A DNA stretch of 17,093 nt from the NCBI GenBank assembly GCA_902489375.1, contig CABTZP010000019.1, positions 1 to 17,093 of the forward strand. The letters run 5' to 3'. The position numbers and the translations under genes are program-made. Of the stretch, positions 7,504-15,093 are shown piece after piece. The notes below the pieces were generated by a model. It ran no database searches. It had not been told where the DNA came from and saw only the letters and a list, made by a program, of their open reading frames with translations. Position 1 is the first letter of the stretch. Every line of letters begins with the position of its first letter. Origin of the DNA: an uncultured Tissierellia bacterium (GTDB taxonomy: Bacteria > Bacillota > Clostridia > Tissierellales > Peptoniphilaceae).

Positions 7504-8166
7504 CTAAGCATGAATCCAGGATTCATCTCTGGGTTGATCCCGGAATTTTTTCAGTTTTTCAATATCGATTGGGGAGAGTTCTCCTCTTCTTTGCGCAACG
7601 GTCATGGCCGCATCAAAATTGGAGAGCGCATAGAGGCTGACACCGGCCCGTTCAAAATTTTCCTTGCTTTCTCTCATATTATAGGTAAAAAGACTGACCA
7701 AACCCAAAACGTCCCCGCCAGCTTTTCTAACCGTGTTGACGACATCAATAATTGAACCGCCGGTCGAGATCAAATCTTCAACGACGACAACCTTTTCGCC
7801 TGCTTTCAGCTCTCCTTCAATTTGATTCTTCCTTCCATGGTCTTTCGCTTTGGAGCGAACATAACCCATAGGAATCCCCATCAAATGGGCGGTGATCGCC
7901 GCGTGAGCAATGCCTGCGGTTGCTGTACCCATTAAAATTTCGACATCTGGATAATGGTCCTCAATCATTTCCTTAAGGGCGGCTTCGACACGGTTTCGAA
8001 CGGCAGGAGCCGTTAAAATGAGTCGGTTGTCACAATAAATCGGACTTTTAATCCCTGAAGCCCAGATAAAGGGTTCCTGGGGGCGAAAAAAAATAGCCTG
8101 GATAGAAAGAAGATCCTCGGCGATCTCTTCCGCTCTTTTTTGATCTTTAATATCCTGTGGATTCAT
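7504..8166 (-). CDS. pyrE: Orotate phosphoribosyltransferase
   Basis: This 220-residue cytoplasmic enzyme transfers orotate onto PRPP to make OMP. The flexible catalytic loop is visible as RSKAKDHGRKNQIEG (104-118), and the PRPP-binding loop as VVVVEDLISTGGS (126-138). GTATAGIAHA (80-89) forms part of the active site typical of the family. Upstream ATGs at 8193 and 8169 are in frame. AGGAG at 8173-8177 lies downstream of the first, only three bases from the second and six from ATG 8166, so 8166 is chosen. The gene overlaps the end of pyrF by 20 bases, which implies coupled translation. Its product is the substrate of PyrF, the neighbouring enzyme. Confidence 0.95.
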   Translation of the reverse strand: MNPQDIKDQKRAEEIAEDLLSIQAIFFRPQEPFIWASGIKSPIYCDNRLILTAPAVRNRVEAALKEMIEDHYPDVEILMGTATAGIAHAAITAHLMGIPMGYVRSKAKDHGRKNQIEGELKAGEKVVVVEDLISTGGSIIDVVNTVRKAGGDVLGLVSLFTYNMRESKENFERAGVSLYALSNFDAAMTVAQRRGELSPIDIEKLKKFRDQPRDESWIHA

Positions 8167-8872
8167 CATCTTCTCCTGTAAAATCATGAACACAGCGAAG
8201 GTATTCTTTTAAAGGTTCCTTCGCCTGGGTAATGGGACGACCAACTACAATATGATCAGAACCGGCCAGTCTGGCCTGTTTTGGACTGAGAATTCTTTTC
8301 TGATCTCCTGCGGTTTTTTGGTTAAAACGAATGCCGGGCGTTACCGTTAAAAAATCGCTCCCGCAAAGACGGTGGATTTTTTCCGCCTCCAAAGCAGAAC
8401 AGACTACCCCATCCAAACCAGCATCTAAAGCCATTTTAGCATAAGACAGGACAACCTGATCCAGGTCCTTGTCAATCAAAAGTTCTTCTTTCATGGTTTT
8501 TTGATCCGTTGAGGTGAGCTGAGTAACGGCAATGAGAAGAGGTCTTTTTCCTTCTTTATTCCGAAGTCCTTCCAGTCCTTCACGCATCATCTCCATCCCT
8601 CCGCTGGCGTGAAGGTTGACCATATCAATCTCTAAAGCGGAAAGAACCTCCATGGTCTTTTTTACGGTGGTGGGAATGTCGTGCACTTTAACATCCAAAA
8701 AGATTTTATGGCCCCGTTTTTTGATGGTTTTGATGATTTGAGGGCCCTCGGCGTAAAAAAGCTGCATACCAATTTTAAGGTAGGGCCTTTTTTCTCCAAA
8801 AAGTTCCAAAAATTCCATCAATTCATGACCATTTGAAAAATCACAGGCCACGATCACTTCTCTATTTTTCAT
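8147..8872 (-). CDS. pyrF: Orotidine 5'-phosphate decarboxylase
   Basis: This 241-residue cytoplasmic TIM-barrel enzyme converts OMP to UMP, the last step of the pathway. Family residues are in place: Asp11 in VACDFS, Lys33 in YLKIGM, and the catalytic Asp60-x-Lys62 with Asp65 in FLDVKVHDIPTT. VTPGIR and VVGRPIT near the C-terminus form the phosphate-binding end. The length is normal for the Bacillus/E. coli group. ATG at 8872 overlaps the pyrD stop by 11 bases and follows AGGAG at a six-base spacing (CCAGCC). Its stop lies inside the start region of pyrE. Confidence 0.96.
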   Translation of the reverse strand: MKNREVIVACDFSNGHELMEFLELFGEKRPYLKIGMQLFYAEGPQIIKTIKKRGHKIFLDVKVHDIPTTVKKTMEVLSALEIDMVNLHASGGMEMMREGLEGLRNKEGKRPLLIAVTQLTSTDQKTMKEELLIDKDLDQVVLSYAKMALDAGLDGVVCSALEAEKIHRLCGSDFLTVTPGIRFNQKTAGDQKRILSPKQARLAGSDHIVVGRPITQAKEPLKEYLRCVHDFTGEDDESTGY

Positions 8873-9779
8873 GGCTGGCTCCTATAATATCTGTAAGTTG
8901 ATTAATGCCCAACCGGTCCATCAGTTCAGGCAAGCCCTTTATAATTTTTGGACAAATCAAGGGATCAACGAGGTTCGCGGCCCCAATTTGTACAGCGCTT
9001 GCCCCTGCTTCCATCATCTCAATGACATTTTCACATGAAGAAATTCCGCCCATTCCAATGAGGGGGATCATTACGTTTTCATAAACCTGATAGACCATCG
9101 CCAGGGCAAGGGGAAAAAGAGCGGGTCCCGACAATCCGCCCGTTTTGGCTTTTAATATTGGCTTTTTTTCCCAAAGGTCAATGCGCATGCCCAGGAGGGT
9201 ATTGATCAGGCTCAGCCCATCCGCTCCCCCATCTTCACAGGCTTTGGCAATCTCCGTAATATCCTTCACATTTGGAGACAATTTCATGATGATCGGTTTG
9301 GCCGTCACTTTTTTTACCGCTGAAGTGACTTCATAAGCGGCCTTCGGCTCCTTCCCAAAGGCCATCCCTCCTCCATGCACATTCGGACAGGAAATATTCA
9401 CCTCCAGCCAGCCGACCTGCTCTTCCTGATCCAGCTTTTTTGCGGAAAAAACATAGTCTTCGACAGAAAAGCCGCTGATGTTCGCCATCACCTTTTTCTG
9501 AAAAAATTTTTTCATCTCTGGCAGTTCATAGGCAAGGACATGATCAATGCCAGGATTTTGCAGGCCGACAGCATTAAGCATGCCTGAGGGGGTTTCCGCA
9601 ATGCGGGGCTCTTCGTTGCCAAATCGCGCCTTTGGCGTTGTCCCTTTGAAAGAAAAGGTCCCAAGGCAATTGAGGTCGAAAAGACGGGAAAACTCTTTTC
9701 CGTAGCCAAAGGTTCCGGAGGCTGGAATGATGGGATTATCCAGTTCGATTCCCAATAAATTAACTTTTAATCGTTCCAT
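8862..9779 (-). CDS. pyrD: Dihydroorotate dehydrogenase B, catalytic subunit
   Basis: This 305-residue FMN enzyme oxidises dihydroorotate to orotate in the cytoplasm. It is class 1B: the catalytic base is Cys131 in NISCPN, instead of the Ser of the membrane class 2 enzymes. Lys45 in FSFKG and Lys165 in IMKLSPN are the usual FMN and substrate contacts. GMGGISS and AVQIGAANL close the phosphate-binding end of the barrel. Class 1B enzymes work as a PyrD2-PyrK2 heterotetramer and pass electrons to NAD+, and pyrK lies immediately upstream with a 13-base overlap. The start is supported by GAGGAG placed within the last codons of pyrK. Confidence 0.96.
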   Translation of the reverse strand: MERLKVNLLGIELDNPIIPASGTFGYGKEFSRLFDLNCLGTFSFKGTTPKARFGNEEPRIAETPSGMLNAVGLQNPGIDHVLAYELPEMKKFFQKKVMANISGFSVEDYVFSAKKLDQEEQVGWLEVNISCPNVHGGGMAFGKEPKAAYEVTSAVKKVTAKPIIMKLSPNVKDITEIAKACEDGGADGLSLINTLLGMRIDLWEKKPILKAKTGGLSGPALFPLALAMVYQVYENVMIPLIGMGGISSCENVIEMMEAGASAVQIGAANLVDPLICPKIIKGLPELMDRLGINQLTDIIGASHEK

Positions 9780-10510
9780 AGGATCTCCTCTCCATCAAAA
9801 ACCGGTCCCTCCAAGCAGACTCTTTTTGGGCCGTGTAGGGTGTGAATCGAGCAGCCCATGCAGACACCAAATCCGCAGCCCATTCTTGCGCTAAATGAGT
9901 ACTGTCCGGGGCTAAGCGCCTTTTCATGAACGGCTTTTAGCATTGGGTTAGGCCCGCAGGCATAAAGAAAAGAATAATTCAAATCCGCCATCCAATTCGT
10001 GACCGGGCCTTTTCGCCCCGCGCTTCCATCGTTTGTGGCTACCATGACTTGGGCGCCCAGTTTTTGGAACGCCTCCTGGTAAAACAGGGAGGAGCGATCG
10101 CGGGCGCCTAAAAGAACCTGGGCTTCTGCCCCTTGTTTTACCAATTCCCTGCAAAGCCAGTATAAAGGTGGTGCGCCTACTCCCCCTCCGATTAAAAGAG
10201 GACGTCTTCCGGCTAAGGAAAGATTAAAGCCCCTTCCTAATCCGGTGAGGACATCTAGTTTTTCACCGGAAGAGAGCCTGGCTAAAGCGTCAGTCCCCTG
10301 ACCGATTCTTCGATAGATGAGGATGAGTTTTCCTTCTTTTCGGTCACAGTCACAAATAGAAAGTGGCCTCCGGAGGAAAAAGCCGGGCACTTTAAGGTTG
10401 ACAAAGGTTCCGGGTCCTTCAACATGGCTGAGGTCCCCCTCCAGCCTTAGCTGAAAAATATCTCCGGCAATCGTTTTATTTTCTACAATTACAAACTGAG
10501 TATCCTGCAT
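9767..10510 (-). CDS. pyrK: Dihydroorotate dehydrogenase B, FAD/iron-sulfur electron-transfer subunit
   Basis: This 247-residue partner of PyrD carries electrons from FMN through a 2Fe-2S cluster and FAD to NAD+. The FAD-binding motif RRPLSI is at 47-52 and the NAD-binding glycine loop GGGVGAPPL at 108-116. The cluster ligands are Cys212, Cys217, Cys220 and Cys232 (C-x4-C-x2-C-x11-C), the pattern of PyrK. ATG at 10510 follows AAGGA, six bases away, and the gene begins 31 bases after the carB stop. Nothing in it departs from the family. Confidence 0.95.
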   Translation of the reverse strand: MQDTQFVIVENKTIAGDIFQLRLEGDLSHVEGPGTFVNLKVPGFFLRRPLSICDCDRKEGKLILIYRRIGQGTDALARLSSGEKLDVLTGLGRGFNLSLAGRRPLLIGGGVGAPPLYWLCRELVKQGAEAQVLLGARDRSSLFYQEAFQKLGAQVMVATNDGSAGRKGPVTNWMADLNYSFLYACGPNPMLKAVHEKALSPGQYSFSARMGCGFGVCMGCSIHTLHGPKRVCLEGPVFDGEEILWND

Positions 10511-10541
10511 GGCTTTTCCTTATTTTCATCAGAGGACTGAT

Positions 10542-13500
10542 CTAGGCGTTAATAGTCGAAATCGTGAGAGTCGTCTCCTCCAATACGTCCAGCAAAACGT
10601 TTACGGTGTCCAGGGAGGTGAGAATGCTGACATTATTTTCGGAAGCGCATTCTCGAATTTTTTGGCCGTCGGAATTCGAATCCTCTGCTTCAATGTCTCG
10701 GGTATTGATGACATAAGCAATATGACCCTGGCGAATGGCATTGGGAATTTCATCTGAACCGTCTGAAATTTTCTTTAAGATCCGTGTACGGATGCCATTT
10801 TCCTTGAGGAAGGCCGCCGTCCCTGACGTTGCTTCAATGTTAAAGCCCAGGTTATAAAAACGGCGGATAAAAGGAAGGGCTTCATCTTTATCTTTATCCG
10901 CAAGGGTTGCGAAAACCGTTCCGTAATTTTTTAACTTCATGCCTGAAGCCTGAAGAGCCTTATAAAACGCGCGGTTGAGTTTGTTATCGTAACCGATGGC
11001 CTCTCCGGTTGATTTCATTTCCGGGGTCAGGTAGACGTCAATGCCGCGGAATTTATTAAAGGAAAAAACAGGAACTTTGACGTAATAACGATTTTTTTCC
11101 TGAGGATAGAGGTCAAAAAAGCCCTGCTCTTTTAGGCTTTTTCCCAAAATTACCTCGGTCGCGATATCTGCAAGGTTATATCCCGTGGCCTTGGAGAGGA
11201 AGGGTACGGTTCGAGATGAACGGGGATTGACTTCAATGATGAAGACCTGGTCATCCTGATCGACGATGAACTGAATGTTATATAGGCCGATAATCCCAAT
11301 TTTCAGTCCCAATTTTTTTGTGTACTGAAGGATAATGCCTTTGACCTTATCTTTGATGCTTACGGTTGGATAGACGGAAATGGAATCGCCGGAATGAATG
11401 CCGGTTCGTTCGACCAATTCCATAATTCCAGGGACGAAAACGTCCCGACCGTCACAAATCGCATCCACTTCAACTTCTTTTCCCTGAATGTAATGGTCAA
11501 CCAAAACCGGCTTTTCGATATCAATTTCAACGGCCTCTTTAAGGTATTTGCGAAGTTGATCCTCATTGCCCACAATTCTCATGGCCCTTCCGCCCAAGAC
11601 AAAGGAAGGACGGACCAATACCGGATAGCCCACTTCTTTTGCGGCTTTGAGCCCGTCTTCAATATTTGTTACGGCCATGCCGGCGGGCTTGGGAATCTTT
11701 AATTCATCCAAAAGCTGCTCAAACAGATTTCGATCTTCCGCCTTGTCAATCGCTTCGGTATCCGTACCGATAATTGAAATGCCCCGGCTTTTCAGGGGAT
11801 CGGCCAAATTAATCGCGGTCTGACCACCTAAGGATGCGATGGCCCCCTTGGGGTTTTCATATTCCATCAGGTTCATGACATCTTCCGGCGTTAACGGGTC
11901 AAAAATAAGTTTATCCGCAGTGGTGTAATCCGTTGAAACCGTCTCAGGATTGTTATTAATGATAATAGCTTCATAACCGGCTTTACGGATGGTTTGAACA
12001 GCGTGGACTGAGGAGTAGTCAAATTCAACTCCCTGACCAATTCGGATAGGACCGGCGCCTAAAACCACAATTTTTTCTCGATTTGATTTTATGGATTCAT
12101 TTTTTCCCGTATAAGAAGAATAAAAATAAGGAATATAGCCGCCAGTATGCGCCGTATCCACCATCCGAAAAGCAGGCCAGATCCCTTCTTTTTTCCTCAT
12201 CTCAAAAACATCGATTTCGGCCATATCCCAAAGCTCAGCAATCGTTTGATCAGCAAAGCCCATCACTTTTGCCTCTTTGAGAACTTCGATCTTTTTCCTG
12301 TTGGCCTTTACTTTTTCTTCCATTTGAACAATTCTTTGGAAGGACTCAAGAAAATAAGGGGTAACCATTGTGATCTTATGGATTTCTTCCAGAGAGACTC
12401 CCCTGCGGAAAAGTTCCGCGATCGCACAAATATAATCGTCACGGAAAGTGGAAAGCTGACTTTTAATCTCTTCGGTGGGCATTTGGTCAAATTTTTTCTT
12501 ATGAATATGATGGAGTCCATTTTCAAGGGAGCGGATAGTTTTTAATAAGCTCTCTTCTAAATTGGATCCAATGCCCATGGCCTCCCCCGTCGCCTTCATT
12601 TGCGTAGAAAGAATGTTCTGCCCTTCGCCGAATTTATCAAAGGGGAAGCGAGGAAACTTGCATACAATATAATCCAGCCTTGGCTCAAAGGCGGCCGTCG
12701 TATTGGAAATCGGAATCTCATCCAGATTCATTCCTACGCCAATTTTGGCGGTGACTCGGGCTATGGGGTATCCGGAAGCCTTCGATGCCAGCGCCGAGGA
12801 ACGGGAAACTCTGGGATTGACTTCGATTAGATAGTATTTGCTCTCCGTGGGATGAAGGGCAAACTGAACATTACAGCCACCAGCAATTTTCAGTTCCTGG
12901 ATAATCCGAATGGCGGAATCCTGGAGCATCTTTTCATCTTCTTTTGAAAGGGAAAGGATTGGGGCCGTCACCACGGAATCCCCCGTATGGACCCCAACTG
13001 GGTCAATGTTTTCCATTCCGCAGATGGTAATCGCATGACCAGTCCCGTCTCTCATGACCTCAAATTCAATTTCTTTATATCCCTTAACCGATTTTTCAAT
13101 GAGGACTTCATGGACCGGAGAAAGTCGAAAGGCATTTTCTCCAATGGTCACCAGCTCTTCTTCATTATTGGCAAATCCGCCCCCTGTTCCGCCCAGGGTA
13201 AAGGCAGGGCGAAGAACAACAGGATAGCCAATTTCTTTTGCCGCTTCTTTCGCTTCCTCAAGATGATAAGAAATTTTTGAAGGAATCGTGGGTTCTCCCA
13301 TTGAAGAGCACATTTCTTTAAAAAGCTCTCGATCTTCCGCTCTCTGAATACTGGTGATGGATGTCCCTAAGAGCTCAACCCGGCATTCGTCAAGGACTCC
13401 TTTTTGCGCTAATTTCATGGCAAGATTGAGGCCCGTCTGGCCCCCAATCCCCGGAAGGAGCGCGTCCGGCCTTTCGTAACGAATGATTTTCGCGATATAT

Positions 13501-13715
13501 TCCAAAGTCAAAGGCTCCATATAAACCTTATCGGCAATCGCGATGTCCGTCATGATGGTCGCCGGATTGGAGTTACACAGAATCACCTGATAGCCTTCTT
13601 CTTTAAGGGCAAGACAAGCCTGGGTTCCCGCATAATCAAATTCAGCCGCTTGACCGACGACGATCGGACCAGAACCGATAATTAAAATTTTATGCAGGTC
13701 TTTTCTTTTTGGCAT
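10542..13715 (-). CDS. carB: Carbamoyl-phosphate synthase large subunit
   Basis: This 1057-residue enzyme makes carbamoyl phosphate from bicarbonate, ammonia and two ATP. The two homologous ATP-grasp halves are clear: IIGSGPIVVGQAAEFDYAG (12-30) with VNPRVSRSSALASK (299-312) in the first, and VLGAGPIRIGQGVEFDYSS (551-569) with EVNPRSSRTVPFLSKATGY in the second. The helical oligomerisation region lies between, at about 400-545. Residues from about 932 on form the MGS-like allosteric domain with ATSGTAAFL (near 962-970), where UMP and IMP act in known enzymes. Ammonia normally reaches this subunit from the glutaminase CarA, and no carA is in the window. ATG follows AAAGGAGA at ideal spacing, 17 bases after the pyrC stop. 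Confidence 0.97.
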   Translation of the reverse strand: MPKRKDLHKILIIGSGPIVVGQAAEFDYAGTQACLALKEEGYQVILCNSNPATIMTDIAIADKVYMEPLTLEYIAKIIRYERPDALLPGIGGQTGLNLAMKLAQKGVLDECRVELLGTSITSIQRAEDRELFKEMCSSMGEPTIPSKISYHLEEAKEAAKEIGYPVVLRPAFTLGGTGGGFANNEEELVTIGENAFRLSPVHEVLIEKSVKGYKEIEFEVMRDGTGHAITICGMENIDPVGVHTGDSVVTAPILSLSKEDEKMLQDSAIRIIQELKIAGGCNVQFALHPTESKYYLIEVNPRVSRSSALASKASGYPIARVTAKIGVGMNLDEIPISNTTAAFEPRLDYIVCKFPRFPFDKFGEGQNILSTQMKATGEAMGIGSNLEESLLKTIRSLENGLHHIHKKKFDQMPTEEIKSQLSTFRDDYICAIAELFRRGVSLEEIHKITMVTPYFLESFQRIVQMEEKVKANRKKIEVLKEAKVMGFADQTIAELWDMAEIDVFEMRKKEGIWPAFRMVDTAHTGGYIPYFYSSYTGKNESIKSNREKIVVLGAGPIRIGQGVEFDYSSVHAVQTIRKAGYEAIIINNNPETVSTDYTTADKLIFDPLTPEDVMNLMEYENPKGAIASLGGQTAINLADPLKSRGISIIGTDTEAIDKAEDRNLFEQLLDELKIPKPAGMAVTNIEDGLKAAKEVGYPVLVRPSFVLGGRAMRIVGNEDQLRKYLKEAVEIDIEKPVLVDHYIQGKEVEVDAICDGRDVFVPGIMELVERTGIHSGDSISVYPTVSIKDKVKGIILQYTKKLGLKIGIIGLYNIQFIVDQDDQVFIIEVNPRSSRTVPFLSKATGYNLADIATEVILGKSLKEQGFFDLYPQEKNRYYVKVPVFSFNKFRGIDVYLTPEMKSTGEAIGYDNKLNRAFYKALQASGMKLKNYGTVFATLADKDKDEALPFIRRFYNLGFNIEATSGTAAFLKENGIRTRILKKISDGSDEIPNAIRQGHIAYVINTRDIEAEDSNSDGQKIRECASENNVSILTSLDTVNVLLDVLEETTLTISTINA

Positions 13716-13732
13716 TATATTCTCCTTTGCGT

Positions 13733-14905
13733 TTATTTAAGGGCTTCTGGGTCTTTCGCCTGATAAACTATTTTTCCCTGAACGACAGTCTTCAGGCATT
13801 TTCCATAAACTTCCCAGTTGTCAAACGGTGTCGATTTTCCCAGGGAATGAAAATATTCACTTTGGATGCGATAGGGGCTCTTCAAATCATAAAGACAATA
13901 AGCATCATCGAAAGCAAGACCAAATCGGATTCTCGGTTGATGGGCCATGAGCTCAATCAGTTGATTTAACGAGAGAATTTCTTTTTTTACCAAATAGGTA
14001 TAAAGAAGAGGAAAAGCCGTTTCCAGGCCGACGATACCAAAGGAGCTATGGGCAAGTCCTCTTGACTTTTCTTCTTTGCTGTGAGGCGCATGGTCTGTGA
14101 CGATCATATCTATTGTCCCATCCTTGATGGCCTCAATCAGGGCTTTCCGATCATCGCAAGATCCCAGGGGAGGGTTCATTTTAAAGCGTCCGTCCTCCTG
14201 GAGGTCTCCCTCATCAAGGAGGAGATAATGTGGGGCGGTCTCAGCGCTGACATTGACGCCGTCTTTTTTTCCCTCACGGATAAGATCGCAGCTTTCTTTG
14301 GTTGAAACATGACAAATATGAAGAGGGCATCCAGTATCATAAGAAAGCTTGATATCTCGTTCAACCTCCTTCCATTCGCTGGCGTTGGGAATGCCGATAT
14401 GGCCATGGGCCCAGGCGTAAGGACCGTCATTAAGATAGCCATTTTGAGAAAGGGAATTGACTTCACAGTGACAAGCGAGGATCTTCCCTGTTTTTTTGAT
14501 TTTTACCATCGCTCGTTTCAGGATCTCTTCGTCCTGGATCCCATGGCCATCGTCGGAAAAAGCGATCACTCTGGAAGCAAGCTCTTCAATATCTGAAAGG
14601 ACCTCTCCATTTTCCCCTTGCGTAACCGCCCCATAAGGATAAACCGGGACCAGGGCATCTTTTTTAATCCGCTCTTCTTCCTCTTTAAGATGATCCAGAC
14701 AATCGGGCACCGGCTTTAAATTGGGCATAGCGCAAAGAGCTGTGTATCCTCCGCTTGCTCCGGCTAAAGTCTCGCTTTGAATGGTCCCCTTATAAGAAAA
14801 ACCCGGTTCGCGAAGGTGAACATGAACATCGCAGAAACCGGGAAAAAAAAACCTAGAGAGATCTTGGGAAGACGAATGATTCCATTGAGAAATATCCTTT
14901 TTCAT
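13733..14905 (-). CDS. pyrC: Dihydroorotase (type I), compact form
   Basis: This zinc enzyme closes N-carbamoyl-aspartate to dihydroorotate. Metal and catalytic residues are all present: HVHLREPG (His28, His30), FSDDGHG (near 117-122), HCEV (His146), HICHVSTKES (His196, His199) and TDHAPHS (Asp271). There is no obvious lysine in the bridging position, but an Asp-type bridge is known in this family. The protein is short at 390 residues, against about 425-430. Only 27 residues precede the first metal ligand, where relatives have 55-60, and the GEIKEGADAD-type strand near the C-terminus is also reduced, so the composite beta domain is trimmed. ATG 14905 has AAAGGA six bases upstream. An in-frame ATG at 14941 would add 12 residues but lacks a ribosome binding site. 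It is the first gene of the pyr operon. Confidence 0.93.
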   Translation of the reverse strand: MKKDISQWNHSSSQDLSRFFFPGFCDVHVHLREPGFSYKGTIQSETLAGASGGYTALCAMPNLKPVPDCLDHLKEEEERIKKDALVPVYPYGAVTQGENGEVLSDIEELASRVIAFSDDGHGIQDEEILKRAMVKIKKTGKILACHCEVNSLSQNGYLNDGPYAWAHGHIGIPNASEWKEVERDIKLSYDTGCPLHICHVSTKESCDLIREGKKDGVNVSAETAPHYLLLDEGDLQEDGRFKMNPPLGSCDDRKALIEAIKDGTIDMIVTDHAPHSKEEKSRGLAHSSFGIVGLETAFPLLYTYLVKKEILSLNQLIELMAHQPRIRFGLAFDDAYCLYDLKSPYRIQSEYFHSLGKSTPFDNWEVYGKCLKTVVQGKIVYQAKDPEALK

Positions 14906-14925
14906 GATCCTTCCTTTCACACTCG

Positions 14926-14965
14926 AAAAAACCTGAATCATCGTAACACAGGCTGCAATCCCTGT
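14926..14965 (-). promoter_or_regulatory. Possible attenuator in the pyr operon leader
   Basis: On the - strand ACAGG (14952-14948 partner at 14965-14961) can form a five-pair hairpin with CCTGT. The same CCTG can pair instead with CAGG (14935-14932), extended to AGCCTG with CAGGTT, and this second hairpin runs into six Ts (14931-14926). The two are mutually exclusive, as in attenuators. Both stems are short, and no PyrR-binding consensus loop was recognised. Confidence 0.3.
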
Positions 14966-14983
14966 AAACTTTTCTTTTTCTCT

Positions 14984-15012
14984 ATTCTATCAAAAAGGAA
15001 CAAAGCTGGCAG
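14984..15012 (-). promoter_or_regulatory. Candidate promoter of the pyr operon
   Basis: On the - strand CTGCCA (15012-15007, four of six consensus bases) and TAGAAT (14989-14984, five of six) are 17 bases apart. Transcription would start near 14977, giving a leader of about 70 bases before the chosen pyrC start. Confidence 0.5.
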
Positions 15013-15022
15013 CTAGCCTGCC
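15008..15022. repeat. Inverted repeat between divergent pyr and recombinase promoters
   Basis: GGCAG (15008-15012) and CTGCC (15018-15022) flank CTAGC. The left arm overlaps the proposed -35 box of pyrC, and the right arm ends five bases before the -35 box of the recombinase gene. It could be an operator for one or both promoters; a five-base dyad can also occur by chance. Confidence 0.35.
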
Positions 15023-15026
15023 TAAG

Positions 15027-15054
15027 TTGCCATTTTTCCTCTTTTCCTTATGAT
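15027..15054 (+). promoter_or_regulatory. Candidate promoter of the tyrosine recombinase gene
   Basis: TTGCCA (15027-15032) and TATGAT (15049-15054) are separated by 16 bases, with an A-rich stretch after the -10 box. The start codon at 15094 follows AGAGGA. Confidence 0.5.
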
Positions 15055-15093
15055 AAAATGACCTAAAGCAATGGATACGGAAAAGAGGATTCC

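Noticed and set aside
8862..9779. Class 2 (quinone-linked) or fumarate-linked dihydroorotate dehydrogenase
   Set aside because: The catalytic residue is Cys131 in the class 1 context and pyrK adjoins, which fixes class 1B.
13709..13969. Many open frames opposite the pyr genes, such as this one on the + strand
   Set aside because: They lie wholly inside well-recognised genes, have low-complexity or unfamiliar products and no convincing ribosome binding sites.
14926..14977. PyrR-binding RNA loop in the pyr leader
   Set aside because: The conserved anti-antiterminator loop with its GAGAGG-type core is not present on the - strand.
15027..15060. A dif-like or XerS-type recombination site just before the recombinase gene
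   Set aside because: ATTTT and AAAAT flank the stretch, but there are no two 11-base arms with inverted symmetry and a 6-8 base centre, and the bases are better explained as a promoter.
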